A stretch of DNA of 64,000 bases, taken from Streptomyces violaceusniger. Its GTDB lineage: Bacteria; Actinomycetota; Actinomycetes; Streptomycetales; Streptomycetaceae. The stretch spans positions 1,612,001 to 1,676,000 of the forward strand of contig BJHW01000002.1 of assembly GCA_005405945.1 (NCBI GenBank), given 5' to 3'. The translations under genes and the position numbers were made by a program. Below are positions 46,382 through 58,680 of this stretch, one piece after another. Position 1 is the stretch's first letter. The number at the start of each line of letters is the position of its first letter. The notes beneath the pieces were generated by a model. It ran no database searches. It was given only the letters and a program-made list of their open reading frames with translations, and was not told the origin of the DNA.

Positions 46382-48400
46382 CGTACTGGAACGAGCGCCT
46401 GGGTCTCGGCCTGCGTACCGAACTCGCCACTTACGGCCAGGTGTTCCAGGAGCTCCTCGACCCGGGAAGCGCCTTCCACCGCAACTCCGGCGGGTGCAAC
46501 GCCGTCCTCCTGCGCCTTGAGGATTGGCCGACCGGAGAGAGTGAACTGAGCCGCACCGCAGACGACTTCGTCGCCGCCGTCACGTCGTACGCCCAGCAGG
46601 GCAGCTCCCCGCTGATCGTGCACTTCTGTCCGTCCGAGCCCGCCGCCGCCACGGCGCGCACCCGCGCCTTGGAAGAAGCGCGACAGGTGGTGGTTCGAGG
46701 TCTCGCGGACCTGCGCGGTGTCCATCTCACCGGGGGCGAACGGTGGGGCGATGGATACGAGCCCGCCGATTACCACGACGCCGCTCGGCTCGGTCACGCA
46801 CACATTCCCTACACCGACGCCGCCTACACCGCCCTGGGCACCGCTCTGACGCGCACCGCGCACAGCCTGCTCGCGCCCCCTTTCAAGGTGCTCGTGCTCG
46901 ACTGTGACAACACTCTCTGGAAGGGAGTGTGCGGGGAGGACGGCCCCGAAGGCGTCGTGTTCGACGAGGCTCACCTGGAATTGCAGCGCTGGGCGCTGCG
47001 GCTGCGCGAGCGCGGCGTTCTGCTCTGCCTCGCCAGCAAGAACGACGAGGAAGGTGTCGCCGAGGTTTTCCAGCGCCGCACAGAGATGCCATTGCGCTGG
47101 GAGCACCTGGCAGCCTGGAAGGTCAACTGGGAGCCCAAGCCGGCCAACCTCGTGGCCCTCGCCCGGGAGCTCGACCTCGGCCTCGACAGCTTCGTCTTCC
47201 TCGATGACAACCCGGTCGAGATCGCCGCGATCCGCGCCGCCTGCCCCCGGTCCTGGCCCTTACCTTCCCCGCGGATCAGCCAGGCCGCGTGCCGGGGATG
47301 CTGCGGCGCGTCTGGGCGTTCGACCGCCCCGAGGTCACCGCGGAGGACCGCGGGCGGGCCGACGACTACGCGGCCCGCCGTCGGCGTGAGGATCTGCGCA
47401 AGACCTCGCTCACCCTCGCCGACTTCATCGCGGGCCTCGACCTCACGATCGACGTGCGCGAGGCGACGGACGCGGACCTGCCGCGCTTCTCCCAGATGAC
47501 CCAGCGCACCAATCAGTTCAACGTCTCCACCATCCGCCGCACCGAGGCAGAAATCCGCGCCCTGCTCACCGAGGGGCAAACGGACACGCGCTGCTGGGTC
47601 ACCGAGGTGCGCGACCGGTTCGGTGACTACGGCATCGTCGGCGCCGCCCTGACCCGGCGCCCTCACGGCAGCGACACCGTTGTCCTCGACACCTTCCTGA
47701 TCAGCTGCCGGGTGCTGGGCCGCGGAGTCGAGCACGCCGTGCTCAGCCGTCTCGGTGCGGCCGCCCGTGAGGACGGCGCGCGCTTCCTCGAGACGACCTA
47801 CCGGCCCACCGCCAAGAACGAACCGATGCGCGCCTACCTGGAGTCCGTCGCCGCCGAGCACGCCGTGGCGCGGGAGGACGGCAGCGTGCTCTACCGCATG
47901 CCCGTCGCCCACGCCGCCGCGATCGCCTTCCGTGTCGAGGAGTCCCTCCCGCACGAGCCGGGAAGCGGTGCGCGCGACCCGCTCGGGGTCCCAGGGGACC
48001 CGGAACGACTCGCCACCCTGGCCGAGCTGGCGGAACGGGAACCCGACGTGGAGGCCCTGGACGCCCGGGTGCGCCGCACCGGCCCCGGCCCGCGTTCGAC
48101 GGCTGTCGCGGCACCTGTGTCCTCTGACATGACCGCCGCGTCGTCCCCGCCGCGGACGCCTTCCGCATCCTCGCTGGGCTCCGTACGCACCCTGGTTCAG
48201 GAGGTCTTCGCGCGTACCCTCTCCCGCCCGCACTTTCCCGCCGACGCCACCTTCGAGCAGCTGCGGCTGACATCGCTCGACATCGTCAACCTCACGGTGG
48301 CACTGGAGAAGCGTCTGGGGCGGGAGCTGCCGACGACGCTGCTGTTCGAGCACCGCGACCTGGAGGGCTTGGCCCGGACCCTGGCAGGGGCGCCGGAGGA
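46255..48400 (+). other. Loading region: FkbH-ACP
   Basis: FkbH/glyceryltransferase-phosphatase: HAD motif LVLDCDNTLWKGV (about 46890-46930), LASKNDEEGVAEVF, FVFLDDNPVEIAAIR, then a GNAT-like half (FNVSTIRRTEAEIRALL). Known FkbH domains take 1,3-bisphosphoglycerate, dephosphorylate it and load glyceryl on an ACP. The following ACP has its Ser in RLTSLDIV (codon at 48273). Confidence 0.88.
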
Positions 48401-51400
48401 AGGGGAGACGCAGGAATTGGTGAATGCCGCCGAGGCCGCCGACACCACGCACCTCACGGTAGCCGCCCCGTCCCGTGCCCCGGTAGGCGAACCTGTCGCG
48501 GTGGTCGGCCTGGCCGGGCGCTACCCGGGAGCCGCCACGGTCGACGAGCTGTGGGACCTGCTGGCCGAGGGCCGCTGCGCCGTGCGCAAGCTGTCCGAAG
48601 AGCGCTGGGACCACAGCCGTTACCTGGACCCGGAGGGCGGGCCGGAGACCACCTACTCGGCGTGGGCCGCCCTCTTGGACGACGTCGACCGATTCGACGC
48701 GCAGTTCTTCGGTATCGCCCCGCGCGAGGCCGAAATGATGGACCCCCAGCAGCGGCTGTTCCTCGAAGTGGCCCACGAAGCCGTCCAGGACGCGGGGCAC
48801 ACCCGCGCCAGTCTCGGCCCGGACGTCGGTGTGTACGTCGGCGTCATGGCCAACGACTACGCGGCGCTGAGCCGTGCGGCGGCCGTCACCGGGGACAGCC
48901 CGTTCCCGTACGCCGAGAACTACCAGATCGCCAACCGCGTCTCGTACTTCTTCGACTTCGCCGGGCCCAGCATGGCCGTCGACACCGCCTGCTCCGCCTC
49001 GGCCGTCGCCCTGCACCTGGCGTGCGAGGCGATCCGCCGCGGCGAGGTGACCGCCGCGCTCGCCGGTGGCGTCAACCTCGTCCTGCACCCGGCCCGACAC
49101 ATCCAGTACGCGCAGATGGGGATGTTGTCCAGGGGCGGAGTGTGCCGCCCCTTCGGCGAAGGCGCCGACGGGTTCGTCATGGGTGAGGGAGTCGGCGCCG
49201 TCCTGCTCAAACCGCTGTCCAGGGCATTGGCCGACGGCGACCACGTGCACGGTGTCATCAAGGGCAGCTGGACCAACTCCGGCGGCCGGACCAGTGGTTT
49301 CACCGTGCCCAATCCGCAGGCCCAGGCCGAGTTGGTGGCCCGCGCCCTGTCCGCCGCCGACGTCGATCCGCGCACCGTCAGCTATCTCGAGGCACACGGC
49401 AGCGGAACGGAGCTCGGCGACCCCATCGAAATCCGGGGCCTGACCACAGCTTTCGGCACGGACGGCGCGGACCACGCCCACGGCTGGTGCGCCATCGGCA
49501 GCGTCAAGTCGGCCATCGGACACCTCGAGCCCGCCGCCGGCATCGCGGGGCTGACCAAGGTGCTGCTGCAGTTGCGCCACCGCAGGCTCGTGCCCACCCT
49601 GCACGCCGACACCCTCAACCCACGGATCGACTTCGACCACACCCCCTTCCGCGTCCACCGCGAACTGAGCGAGTGGCACCGGCCGGAAGGCCCCGAAGGC
49701 CCCGGACCGCTGCGTGCGGGGGTCAGCTCCTTCGGCGCGGGCGGCGTCAACGCCCACTTGGTCGTCGAGGAGGCGCCCGAGAGGCACACAGCACCGTCCA
49801 CCACCCACGACCAGCCCGAGCTGATCGTGCTCAGCGCGGCCGACGCCGAACGGCTGCGGACGTACGCGCGCCGACTGCAAGCCCATGTGTCCACCGGAGG
49901 GGCCGCGTCGCACGGCTCGCGGACATCGCCCACACCCTGCGCGTCGGCCGCGAACCACTGCCGCACCGGGCGGCGTTCGTGGCGGGCAGCCGAGCGGAGC
50001 TGATTGAGCGGCTCGCGGAATTCGCAGAAGAGGGCGAGGCCGCCGGGGTCGTGTACGGCGGGCCCGACGACGGTGCCTCACTGGCCGATGTCTTCACCGA
50101 CAGCGACGAGACGGTGCGGTTTCTCGCACTACTCGTCTCGAAGGGTGACCTGTTGCGGATCGGACGTCTGTGGGTACGCGGCGCGACCGTTCCCTGGGAT
50201 GTGTTGTTCGAGCCCGTGGGCAGGGTGCGGGTGCCTTTGCCTCCCCACCCGTTCCGGCCGACACGGTATTGGCTGCGCGGTGCCCGCCGGGCGCCCGAGG
50301 CCCTTGACCCGACGTCCCGGCCGTCCGCCTCCCGGGCGTCCGATGGCACCGACGAAGCCGCGTGGTACGTGCGTGCCACTTGGCGGGAGACCACAGCACC
50401 CGTCGACGCCCGGGCCCGAACGGATGGTGTGGTGATCATCGCGTTGACGGGTGGTGCCTGGCGCCCGCGAGATCCCGCCGTCGCCGTCGTCAGGGACGAG
50501 AAAGAAGCGTTGCGCCGTGCCGCCGAGGCGGCACCCGGCGGCGTCATCGTGCTCGACGGCCGCCGCCTCGACGCCGACGCATGCGACGAGGACCCACTGC
50601 GGCTGCCTCTCGCCCTGGCCAGAGCGTGCGCCACCGATGGCAGGTCGGTCACCTACGTGGGGCTGTATCTCCCGGAGGCCACGGACCCGATGGGCGCCTG
50701 TGTGTCCGCGTTCGTCCGGTCGGCCGCGCAGGAGGTCCCCGGATTCCGGGGCATCCGCATCGAGGTCGCGGATGCCGGTGATATCCCCGGCATCGGCAGC
50801 TTGTTGGCGGTGGTGAACGGCGCGGCCAGTGAGGTGCGGTTCGCGGCAGGGCGGCACCACGTGCGGTCCCTGGAGCCGCTGGAGGCGCCGGCCGGGTCCG
50901 CCGTGCCGTGGCGCGAGCGGGGCGTCTACCTCATCACGGGCGGTGCCGGGGGAGTCGGCCGGCTCTTCGCCGAACGGCTCGCCCGCACCCATCGGGCCTC
51001 GCTGATCCTGCTCGGCCGCGGCCCTGTTCGTCCGGCGACGGAGCAACTCGTGGCCACGATCGAGGATGCGGGTGGACAGGCCTTGTACGTGAGTGCCGAC
51101 GTCTGCGACCGGGACGCGCTGGCCTCGGCCGTCGCCTCGGGTGAGGAACGCTTCGGGCCGCTCAACGGCGTCGTCCACGCCGCCGGAGCCGTGGAGGACG
51201 CAACCTTGCGCACCAAGACCGATGCCTCCATCGGCCGGGTGCTCGCGCCCAAGACGACCGGGACCCGGCTGCTCGACGAGGTCACGGCCGACAGGGCGCT
51301 GGACTTCTTCTGCCTGATGTCCTCTGTCCACGGCACCATCGGCAATGCGGGCCAGTGTGACTACGCGGCAGCCAACCGCTACCTGGACGCCTACGCGTTG

Positions 51401-54400
51401 TGGCGGCACGCTCGGGTCGCTTCCGGCGAACGCCACGGTCTGAGCGTGTCCGTGGCCTGGCCGCACTGGACCGACGGAGGCATGGCCGCGCCGCCCGCGG
51501 CCCTCGCCCTCACCCAGACCACTACCGGGCTCAGGCCCATGCGCACCGCGACCGGGCTGCGCGCCCTGGACGATGTGCTCGCAAGCGGGCCGGGATGCAC
51601 GATCGTGGGAGTGGGGGACCGGGAGCGCTTCATCTCGGCCTTCGCCGGTACGCAGCCAAACGTCCCGGAACCCGTGGCGAGCACGCCGGACGCGGCCCCG
51701 GTCGGGGCCCCGGCCGTCGAGTGGCTCCCGCACCGAGTCCTGGACCGCCTCCTCGACATCGCCGCACCCGTCCTCAGGGCGCCGCGGAGCGAGATCGACC
51801 CGGCTGCCGAGATGGGGACGTACGGCTTCAACTCGGTGCTGCTGACGGAGTTCTGCCAGCAGATCAACGTCGCATTTGGTACCGCCCTCACCCCGGTGGT
51901 CTTCTTCGAGCACCCCACCCTCACCAAGTTGGCAGCCGCGCTCGCGCGGAACGACACGGTCGTGCGGGCGCTCGCACAGGTCCCCTCATCGCCGCCGGAG
52001 AAGTCCCCTCCTCCCCCGGAGCCGGAGGTATCGGCGCGAGCCCCCTTGGCCGTCGATTCATCGGTGCCCTGTGATCCTTCGTCCGCTGACGGCCCGGAGC
52101 CGGTCGCGATCGTGGGCATGTCCGGGCGCTTCCCTGGCGCACCCGATCTGGAGACGTACTGGTCCCAGTTGACGACGGGCCATGACGCCGTGCGCGAAGT
52201 GGACCCCGAACGGTGGGACTGGCGGGTGGCCGACGCGGGGGAGAGCTGCCGGTACGGCGGATTCCTCGACGATGTAGACGCCTTCGACGCCGCCTTCTTC
52301 GGCATCTCGCCGCGCGAGGCCCGCACCATGGACCCGCAGCAGCGACTCTTCCTCGAAACCAGCTGGTCGGCGCTGGAGCACGCCGGTTACGATCCGCGAT
52401 CCCTGGCCGGCAGCCATACGGGCGTCTTCACCGGAGTGACCCTGCACGACTGGCTCGACGTCCTGCGGCGACACGGGGAGCCGTCCGCGGCCCACACCGT
52501 CACCGGCAACGTCCACAGCATCGTGCCCAACCGGGTTTCCTACCTGCTGGACCTCCGCGGCCCCAGCGAGGCGCTCGACACGGCATGCTCCAGCTCGCTG
52601 GCCGCGCTGCACCGGGCCGTGGGCGCGTTACGCTCCGGCGAGTGCGACCTCGCACTCGCGGGTGGCGTCAACGTCCTGCTCTCCACGGACGTGTACGACT
52701 CGCTGGCCCGTGCCGGAATGCTCTCGCCCACAGGGCACTGCCATGCCTTCGGCGACGCCGCTGATGGATACGTACGGGGCGAAGGCGTCGGCGCGGTCGT
52801 GCTCAAGCCGCTGTCCCGTGCGCTCGCCGACGGCGACACCGTACACGCGGTGATCCTGGGCACAGCCGTGGGGCACGGCGGGCGGGGCCACTCGCTGACC
52901 GCGCCGTCACCCTCAGCCCAGGCCGACGTGGTGGTCGAGGCGGTCAGGGCGGCCGGGGTCCCGGCCGGGAGCATCAGTTTCATCGAGACCCATGGGACCG
53001 GCACCGCTCTCGGCGATCCGATAGAGGTAAGCGGGCTCAAAGAAGCGTTCGCCCGTCTCGGCGTCGACGGCTCCGCGCCCGGCGGCTGTGCCCTCGGCGC
53101 GGTCAAGTCCGCAATCGGCCATTTGGAGTCGGCTGCCGGCATCGCGTCCCTGGTGAAGGTGGTGCTCGCCATGCGGTACCGCACGCTGCCGCCCAACCTG
53201 CACTGTGATCCTCCGAACCGCCACCTGGAGCTCGCCGACAGCCCGTTCCGGCTGGTGGACGCGGCCGAGCCCTGGAAGCCCCCGGCCGGTGCGGACGGTA
53301 CCCCGCCACCGCTGCGTGCGGGTGTCAGCTCCTTCGGTTTCGGAGGCTCCAACGCTCATGTGGTCCTCGAGGAACCGCCCTTGACATCAGCCCCCGTCCT
53401 CGAGGAGTACACCGCGCATGCCGTCGTCCTCTCCGCCCACGACTCGCGGCGGCTGCGGGAGTACGCCCGGCAGCTGCGGGGCAGCCTCGCCGGGCCCGAT
53501 GGCGCGGATCTGCCCGCCCTGGCCGACCTCGCGTACACCACTCATGTGGGCAGGCCGCACCTCAGCATCCGTGTGGCCTTGGTGGCCGACTCGCTCGAGG
53601 AACTCCGGGACCGTCTGGACCGGTTCCTGACCGTGGGCAGCGGCCCCGGCGTATGCGCCGGTGACCTCGCGGGGACCGACGCCACGGTGGCACCCGCCGC
53701 ACCCGACCCCCGAACAGCGGACGCATACGCGCTCGCCGCGGCCTGGGCGGCCGGCGCGCGGATCGACTGGGACGCTGTCCATGCCGACCGCCCACGCCGC
53801 CGCGTGCCGCTGCCCACCTATCCCTTTGACCGCACCCAGCGACACCGTCCGGCCACCGTCTGGCCGCGGCGGCCCGAGGACGACGACCAGGCCGCGGGGG
53901 AGCACCCACACGACCTCGGACTCGCACGGCCCACCGCGGCCGATCCCGTCGCCGCGGCCCCGGCGCCGCAGTCCACCAGACCTGCCACCTCCCGCCACCC
54001 AGTACTCCTCGAACGCCGCTGGACGCCTCTCCCGGACTCTGCGAAGCACCCGCGCAGGCAGCTCACCTGCCTGCTGATGGTGCGTGGGCACGAGAGCCTC
54101 GGGCTGATCGGCGGGCTCGAACCAGGGATCGAGTGGATCGTGCTACGCGAGCGCTCCGACCTGCCCCGGCTGCTGCGGCAGCACGAGTACGAACTGGACT
54201 TCGACGACTACGCGGACGGCGAGGCGACCGCTGCCGCTGTTCTGCACCGCCACCCGCACATCGACACCGTGCTCGACCTCGTCGACGTACCGGACCGGAT
54301 CGACCTCGCGGAGGGAGAGCGGGAATCCGGGCTCGGTCGCGAAGCGGGCCGGGTCGCCCTGCTACAGGCCCTGGTGCGCCATGCCACCGGCTCCGACCTG

Positions 54401-57400
54401 CGTGTCGTCCACGTCACCCGTGGCCTCGCCGACCACCGCAACCCCCGGCCCGGTGTGATCGGCGCCCGGATGGCGGCCCTGGTCCGTACCCTCGGCAGCG
54501 AGTACTCCGCGGTGCGCGCCACCACCCTCGACGTTGAGAGGGACACCGGCCTGGCCGACACCCTGCCGCTGGCGGTACGAGAGATCGCCACCGCGGACGA
54601 GGAACCTGAGGTGTGCCTGCGGGGCGGCGTGCGGTACGCACCCCGGCTCGCGGACCTGCCCATGAGCCCCGACACCGCCCCGCTGCCGGGTACGTTCGGC
54701 GGCTTCGACGTCGACGCGGACCGCGTCTACGTCATCACTGGCGGCACCGGCGGCCTCGGCGCCGCCCTCGCCTGTGAGCTTTTCGCCCGTGGCGCCCGCC
54801 GGTTCGCCCTTCTCGGCCGACGCCCCTGCCTCCGGCCGAGGCATGGGTGGCCGACGGCGCCGATCGCGAAGCGCCGGGCGGCATACGGGCCTTGATCGAA
54901 CTGCGTGACCGGGGCGCGGAGATCCAGCTGTACAGCGGACCGCTCACCGATCGCATGGCGCTGGGAGCCTTTCTGGACGAGGTTCGCTCCACGCTCGGCC
55001 CCCTCGCCGGTGTGGTGCACTGCGCGGGTTCGGTCGACCAGCGCAATCCCGTCTTCGTCCGCAAGACATGGGCGGACATCCTCAGGACCTGGGAGCCCAA
55101 GGGTGAGGGCCTGGTCGTCCTCGACAGTCTCCTCGCCGCTGACGAACTCGACTTCGTGGTTCTCTACTCCTCCCTTTCTGCCACGCTGCCGTTCCTCGCC
55201 ACGGGGCTCGCCGACTACGGCAGCGCCAACGCCTATCTCGACGCCTTCGCCGCCCGCGCGGCGCGCCGCCGGTCGCGGACCCGCTACCTGTCCGTGGCCT
55301 GGGGCAGCTGGGCCGGGATCGGCATGGGCGAAGTACGCAGTCCCCGCTACACGGAGCAGGGCTTCACCGCGCTCACCCCGGCTGAGGGCATCGGCCTGCT
55401 GGATGCCGCGCTGCGTCGCGGCATCGGACCAACCGTCATCGCTCTGGCACGCAGCGGTGACATCACGGCCGCGGCCCCGTCCGCGTCTTCTGGTACGGAC
55501 CGGGAGGGCGGCGATGCCGAGGCCGCCGCTCCCCGCTCCAGTGAACTGTTGGCTCTCGTCGTCGACGCCATTCGAGACCTGATCGCACAGGAGGTATTGC
55601 TGCCCCGTGGTCGCGTCGCGCCCGACACCGACTTCGCCGACCTCGGCGTCGACTCCATCCTGTTGGCCGGCGTCGTCACGAAGCTGGAGGCACTAGCCGG
55701 AGAGCCCCTCGCGCCTTCAGCCGTCCTGGAGCACCCCACTGCCGGCGGTCTGGGCGCGTACCTGCTGAGGGAGTACCCCTCAGGTGTGGCCTCGTGGGCC
55801 GCGGACCGGCTGCCGCCCACCCGGGCACCGCACGACGGCCACACCATAGATCGCGACCACAACGCGGCCGCACCGGCCGGCATCCGCACGGCCGAACCCG
55901 CGAACACGCGACCCCCCGCAGTCCCGGCGGTTCCGCTCGTACAACACGGTCCGATCGCGATCATCGGCATGGCGAGCCGCTTCCCCGGCGCTTCCACCAC
56001 CGATGCGTATTGGGAGCTGCTGCGCACCGGGCACGACGCGGTGATGGAAGTCCCGGCTGCCCGCTGGGAGACCTCCCGGCTGTACGCCCCCACAGCCACT
56101 CCCGGCCGTTCGATCAGCAAGTGGGGAGGATTCATCGACGGCATCGAGGAGTTCGACCCCGGCTTCTTCGGTATCCCGGACGACGACGCAGCGCACATCG
56201 ATCCCGTGATCAGGCTGATTCTGGAGTGTGCCGAGCAGACCTTCAGGGACGCCGGGTACGAGCGCTCCGAGCTGTCCGGCCGACGAGTCGGTGTCTACGC
56301 GGGAGCCGGCACCACCACCTATGCCACACGGATCCCCGTGCCGCACCGCTCCACCGTCACCGGTCTCAACCCCAACTTCATCGGTGCTCACATCGCACAC
56401 ATCTACAACTTCAGTGGTCCCAACATGGTGGTGGACACGGCCTGCTCGTCGTCTCTGACCGCGCTCTACCTCGCCCGCCAGGCACTGGCTCTCGGAGAGT
56501 GCGACATGGCACTGGTGGCCGGGGCGGACCTGCTGCTCGACGAGACTCCGTACCTCAAGCTCAGCGCCGCCGAGGCGCTCTCGCCCCTGGGCCGCTGCCG
56601 GGTCTTCGACCAAGCGGCCGACGGGCTCGTGCCCGGCGAAGGCGCGGGGGCGGTACTGCTCAAGCGGCTCGATGCCGCTGTCGCCGACGGCGACCGCATC
56701 CATGCCGTCCTGGAGAGCGTGGCCATGAACAACGACGGACGCACTATGGGCCTCACCACGCCCAACCCCGCAGCCCAGGAGCGCGTCGTCCTCGACGCCC
56801 TCCACAGCGCGGGCGCCGACCCCGACACCGTCACCTGCATCGAGGCGCATGGCACCGGCACCATGATTGGCGACCCAATGGAGCTGCGGGCCTTGACCCG
56901 GGCGTTCCGCAGCGCCACCGACGCGTCGGGGTTCTGCGCGATCGGCAGCGTGAAGTCCAATATCGGCCACCTGCTGATGGCTTCGGGCATGGCCGGCCTG
57001 CACAAGGTCGTCCTCGCGCTGCGCCACCGGCAGCTGCCGCCGACCCTGCACTGCCACACACCCAATCCCCGCTTCTCCTTCGACACGTCGCCCTTCTACC
57101 CCAACACAGAGCTGCGCGACTGGGCGCCGCGGGCAGGGCTGCGCCGCGCGGGCCTCAGTTCGTTCGGATTCGGCGGCACCAATTGCCACGCGATCCTGCG
57201 CGAGCCCCTCGCCGACGAGCGACGCCCCGCGAACCGTGCCCCGCTGCCGCCCGCCCCGTTCCAGCGCGTACGGCACTGGGTCGATCCCGTCCGAGTCCCC
57301 ACTGCCGTGTCACCGACCCCGGGCCGCCGCTACCTGGAGCTCGTGGCGGAAGACATACCCGCCGCCGCCCTGACCCCGCAGCTCTTGTCTCCGGCGGACC

Positions 57401-57446
57401 TACCCCTGCGCACCGGCCGTATCTGCAGCTGGAGGAGCTGTCATGA
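46255..57446 (+). CDS. Trans-AT polyketide synthase A: FkbH-ACP-KS-KR-ACP-KS-KR-ACP-KS (frame breaks)
   Basis: About 3,730 residues in one long PKS protein without AT domains. Order: FkbH (46330-47940), ACP (48175-48400), KS1 (48489-49780), KR1 (50365-51500), ACP (51720-51960), KS2 (52085-53380), KR2 (53990-55350), ACP (55540-55780), KS3 (55945-57200), C-terminal tail. Post-KS linkers with PPHPFRPTRYW and PTYPFDRTQRH are the AT-docking flanks typical of trans-AT systems. Single-base deletions near 47250, 49902, 54826 and 57420 split it as written; each is repaired by one added C or G, giving continuous domain sequence. The end overlaps the next gene's ATG (57443) by four bases. The protein ends on a KS, so the module continues in PKS B. 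Start codon uncertain: it may be fused to the preceding MaoC/SDR protein. Confidence 0.9.
48489..51960 (+). other. PKS module 1: KS-KR-ACP
   Basis: KS1 has Cys in VDTACSAS, His in EAHGSGTELGDP and His in KSAIGHLEPAAG, so it should condense. KR1 has ITGGAGGVG and the Ser/Tyr/Asn set in SSVHGTIGNAGQCDYAAAN; HAAGAVEDA keeps the second Asp of the LDD motif, weakly favouring B-type (D) stereochemistry. ACP Ser in YGFNSVLL. No DH or ER: beta-hydroxyl expected. Confidence 0.85.
52085..55780 (+). other. PKS module 2: KS-KR-ACP
   Basis: KS2 complete (LDTACSSS, ETHGTGTALGDP, KSAIGHLESAAG). KR2 has ITGGTGGLGAAL and catalytic YSSLSATL and ADYGSANAYLD; its LDD position reads SVDQRN, so stereochemistry is unclear. 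ACP Ser in LGVDSILL. Beta-hydroxyl expected, which the DH of the next module may dehydrate. Confidence 0.85.
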
Positions 57447-58680
57447 CCCTTGCCCACCGTCCCTCCTCCGCCGAGGCCGACATCGAGCGCGTCGAAGGTC
57501 GTCGGCTCCGCTCGGTCGTGACGGCGGAAGACGAGATCGTACGAGGGCACCTGGTCCACGAGGTGCCGGTGCTGCCAGGTGTCTTCCACCTGGACCTGAC
57601 GCTGCGTCTGCTCAAGCACGCGGGTGTCGACCCGGCCACCACCGAGCTGCGCCGCTGCCTGTTCATCGCTCCTGTCGTCGCCACCGCGGAGATGGACAAG
57701 GAGCTACGGATCGTCGTCGGGGAGCGCTCCGGTCCCGACACGGTGCCGGTGCACGTGGAGAGTCGCTCGCTGATCGGCGGCAAGCCGGTCGACGACGTCT
57801 GGGAGCGCAACTTCCAGGCCGAGATCAGACTCGGGCTGCGCCGGGAGAACACGATGATCGACCTCGCTGATCTCACCGGGCCCGGTGAGACCGAGGAGGG
57901 CCCAGCGGAAGAGCTCTACGCCTTCGCTCGCCAACTCGCCATTCACCACCGGGATTTCATGAAGGTCAGCGGTCGGATACGGAGTCGGCCGCAAGCCGCG
58001 CTCGCGCAGGTCTCGCTCGGCGACGCGGCGGCCGACTACCTCGACCACTTCCACATCCACCCGGTCGTGCTCGACTTCTCCACCCTGGTGCCGTTCCTGC
58101 ACTTCGGCCGCGATCAGCGCGCGGCGCTGACCCGGCCGTTCATCCCCATCTTCATCCGGTCCTTCCGCGCCGCCGGGACGCTGAGCCGAGAGAGCTGGGT
58201 GCACGTTCCGCCGCTGTCCCAGCGCATGGTGGACGGTGACACGGTCACGGGCGACATCGCCATCTGCGGCGTCGACGGTCGCGTCCTCGCCTCGATCACC
58301 GGTTTCACCTGCAAGCGGGTTCGGTCGGCCGAGCACATCACCAAGTTCGCCGAGGCCGTACCGGTGAAGGCCGCTCCGCGGTCCGAGGCGACCGCGGAGA
58401 AGCGCGAGGCACCCGCCGCTGCCCCTGTCGAGCACGACGCAGCCGCTTCCACGGGCTCGTCCGTTTCACTGGACCGGGTGATCACCGAGTTGGTGACAGA
58501 TGTCCTGGGCGGCGAGGGAGTGGAGCAGGACCGCGGCTTCTATGACCTGGGCCTGACCTCGGTCAACCTTCTCGCGATCGCGGGCAGGCTCGAGAAGCGG
58601 CTGGGACAGGAGCTGTATCCGACGCTGCTCTTCGAGTACCCGACGGTGCGGAGCCTGGCGGCATACCTGAGGGAGCAGGG
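55945..58680 (+). other. Split module 3: KS3 on PKS A, DH-ACP on PKS B
   Basis: KS3 keeps Cys (VDTACSSS) and both His (EAHGTGTMIGDP, KSNIGHLLMASG) but departs from the usual DPQxR: it reads AHIDPVIRLILECAEQTF. The DH begins PKS B: His36 in GHLVHEVPVLPG (HxxxExxxxP instead of HxxxGxxxxP), and Asp211 in HPVVLDFSTL (DxxxL instead of DxxxQ/H). ACP Ser in LGLTSVNLL. No KR. KR-ACP-KS-DH-ACP across a protein border matches the layout of dehydrating bimodules. Confidence 0.8.

Noticed and set aside
46971..50081. 1,036-residue open frame on the minus strand
   Set aside because: It is antisense to FkbH, ACP1 and KS1, has the Arg/Gly/Pro-rich composition of GC-rich shadow frames and no family motif.
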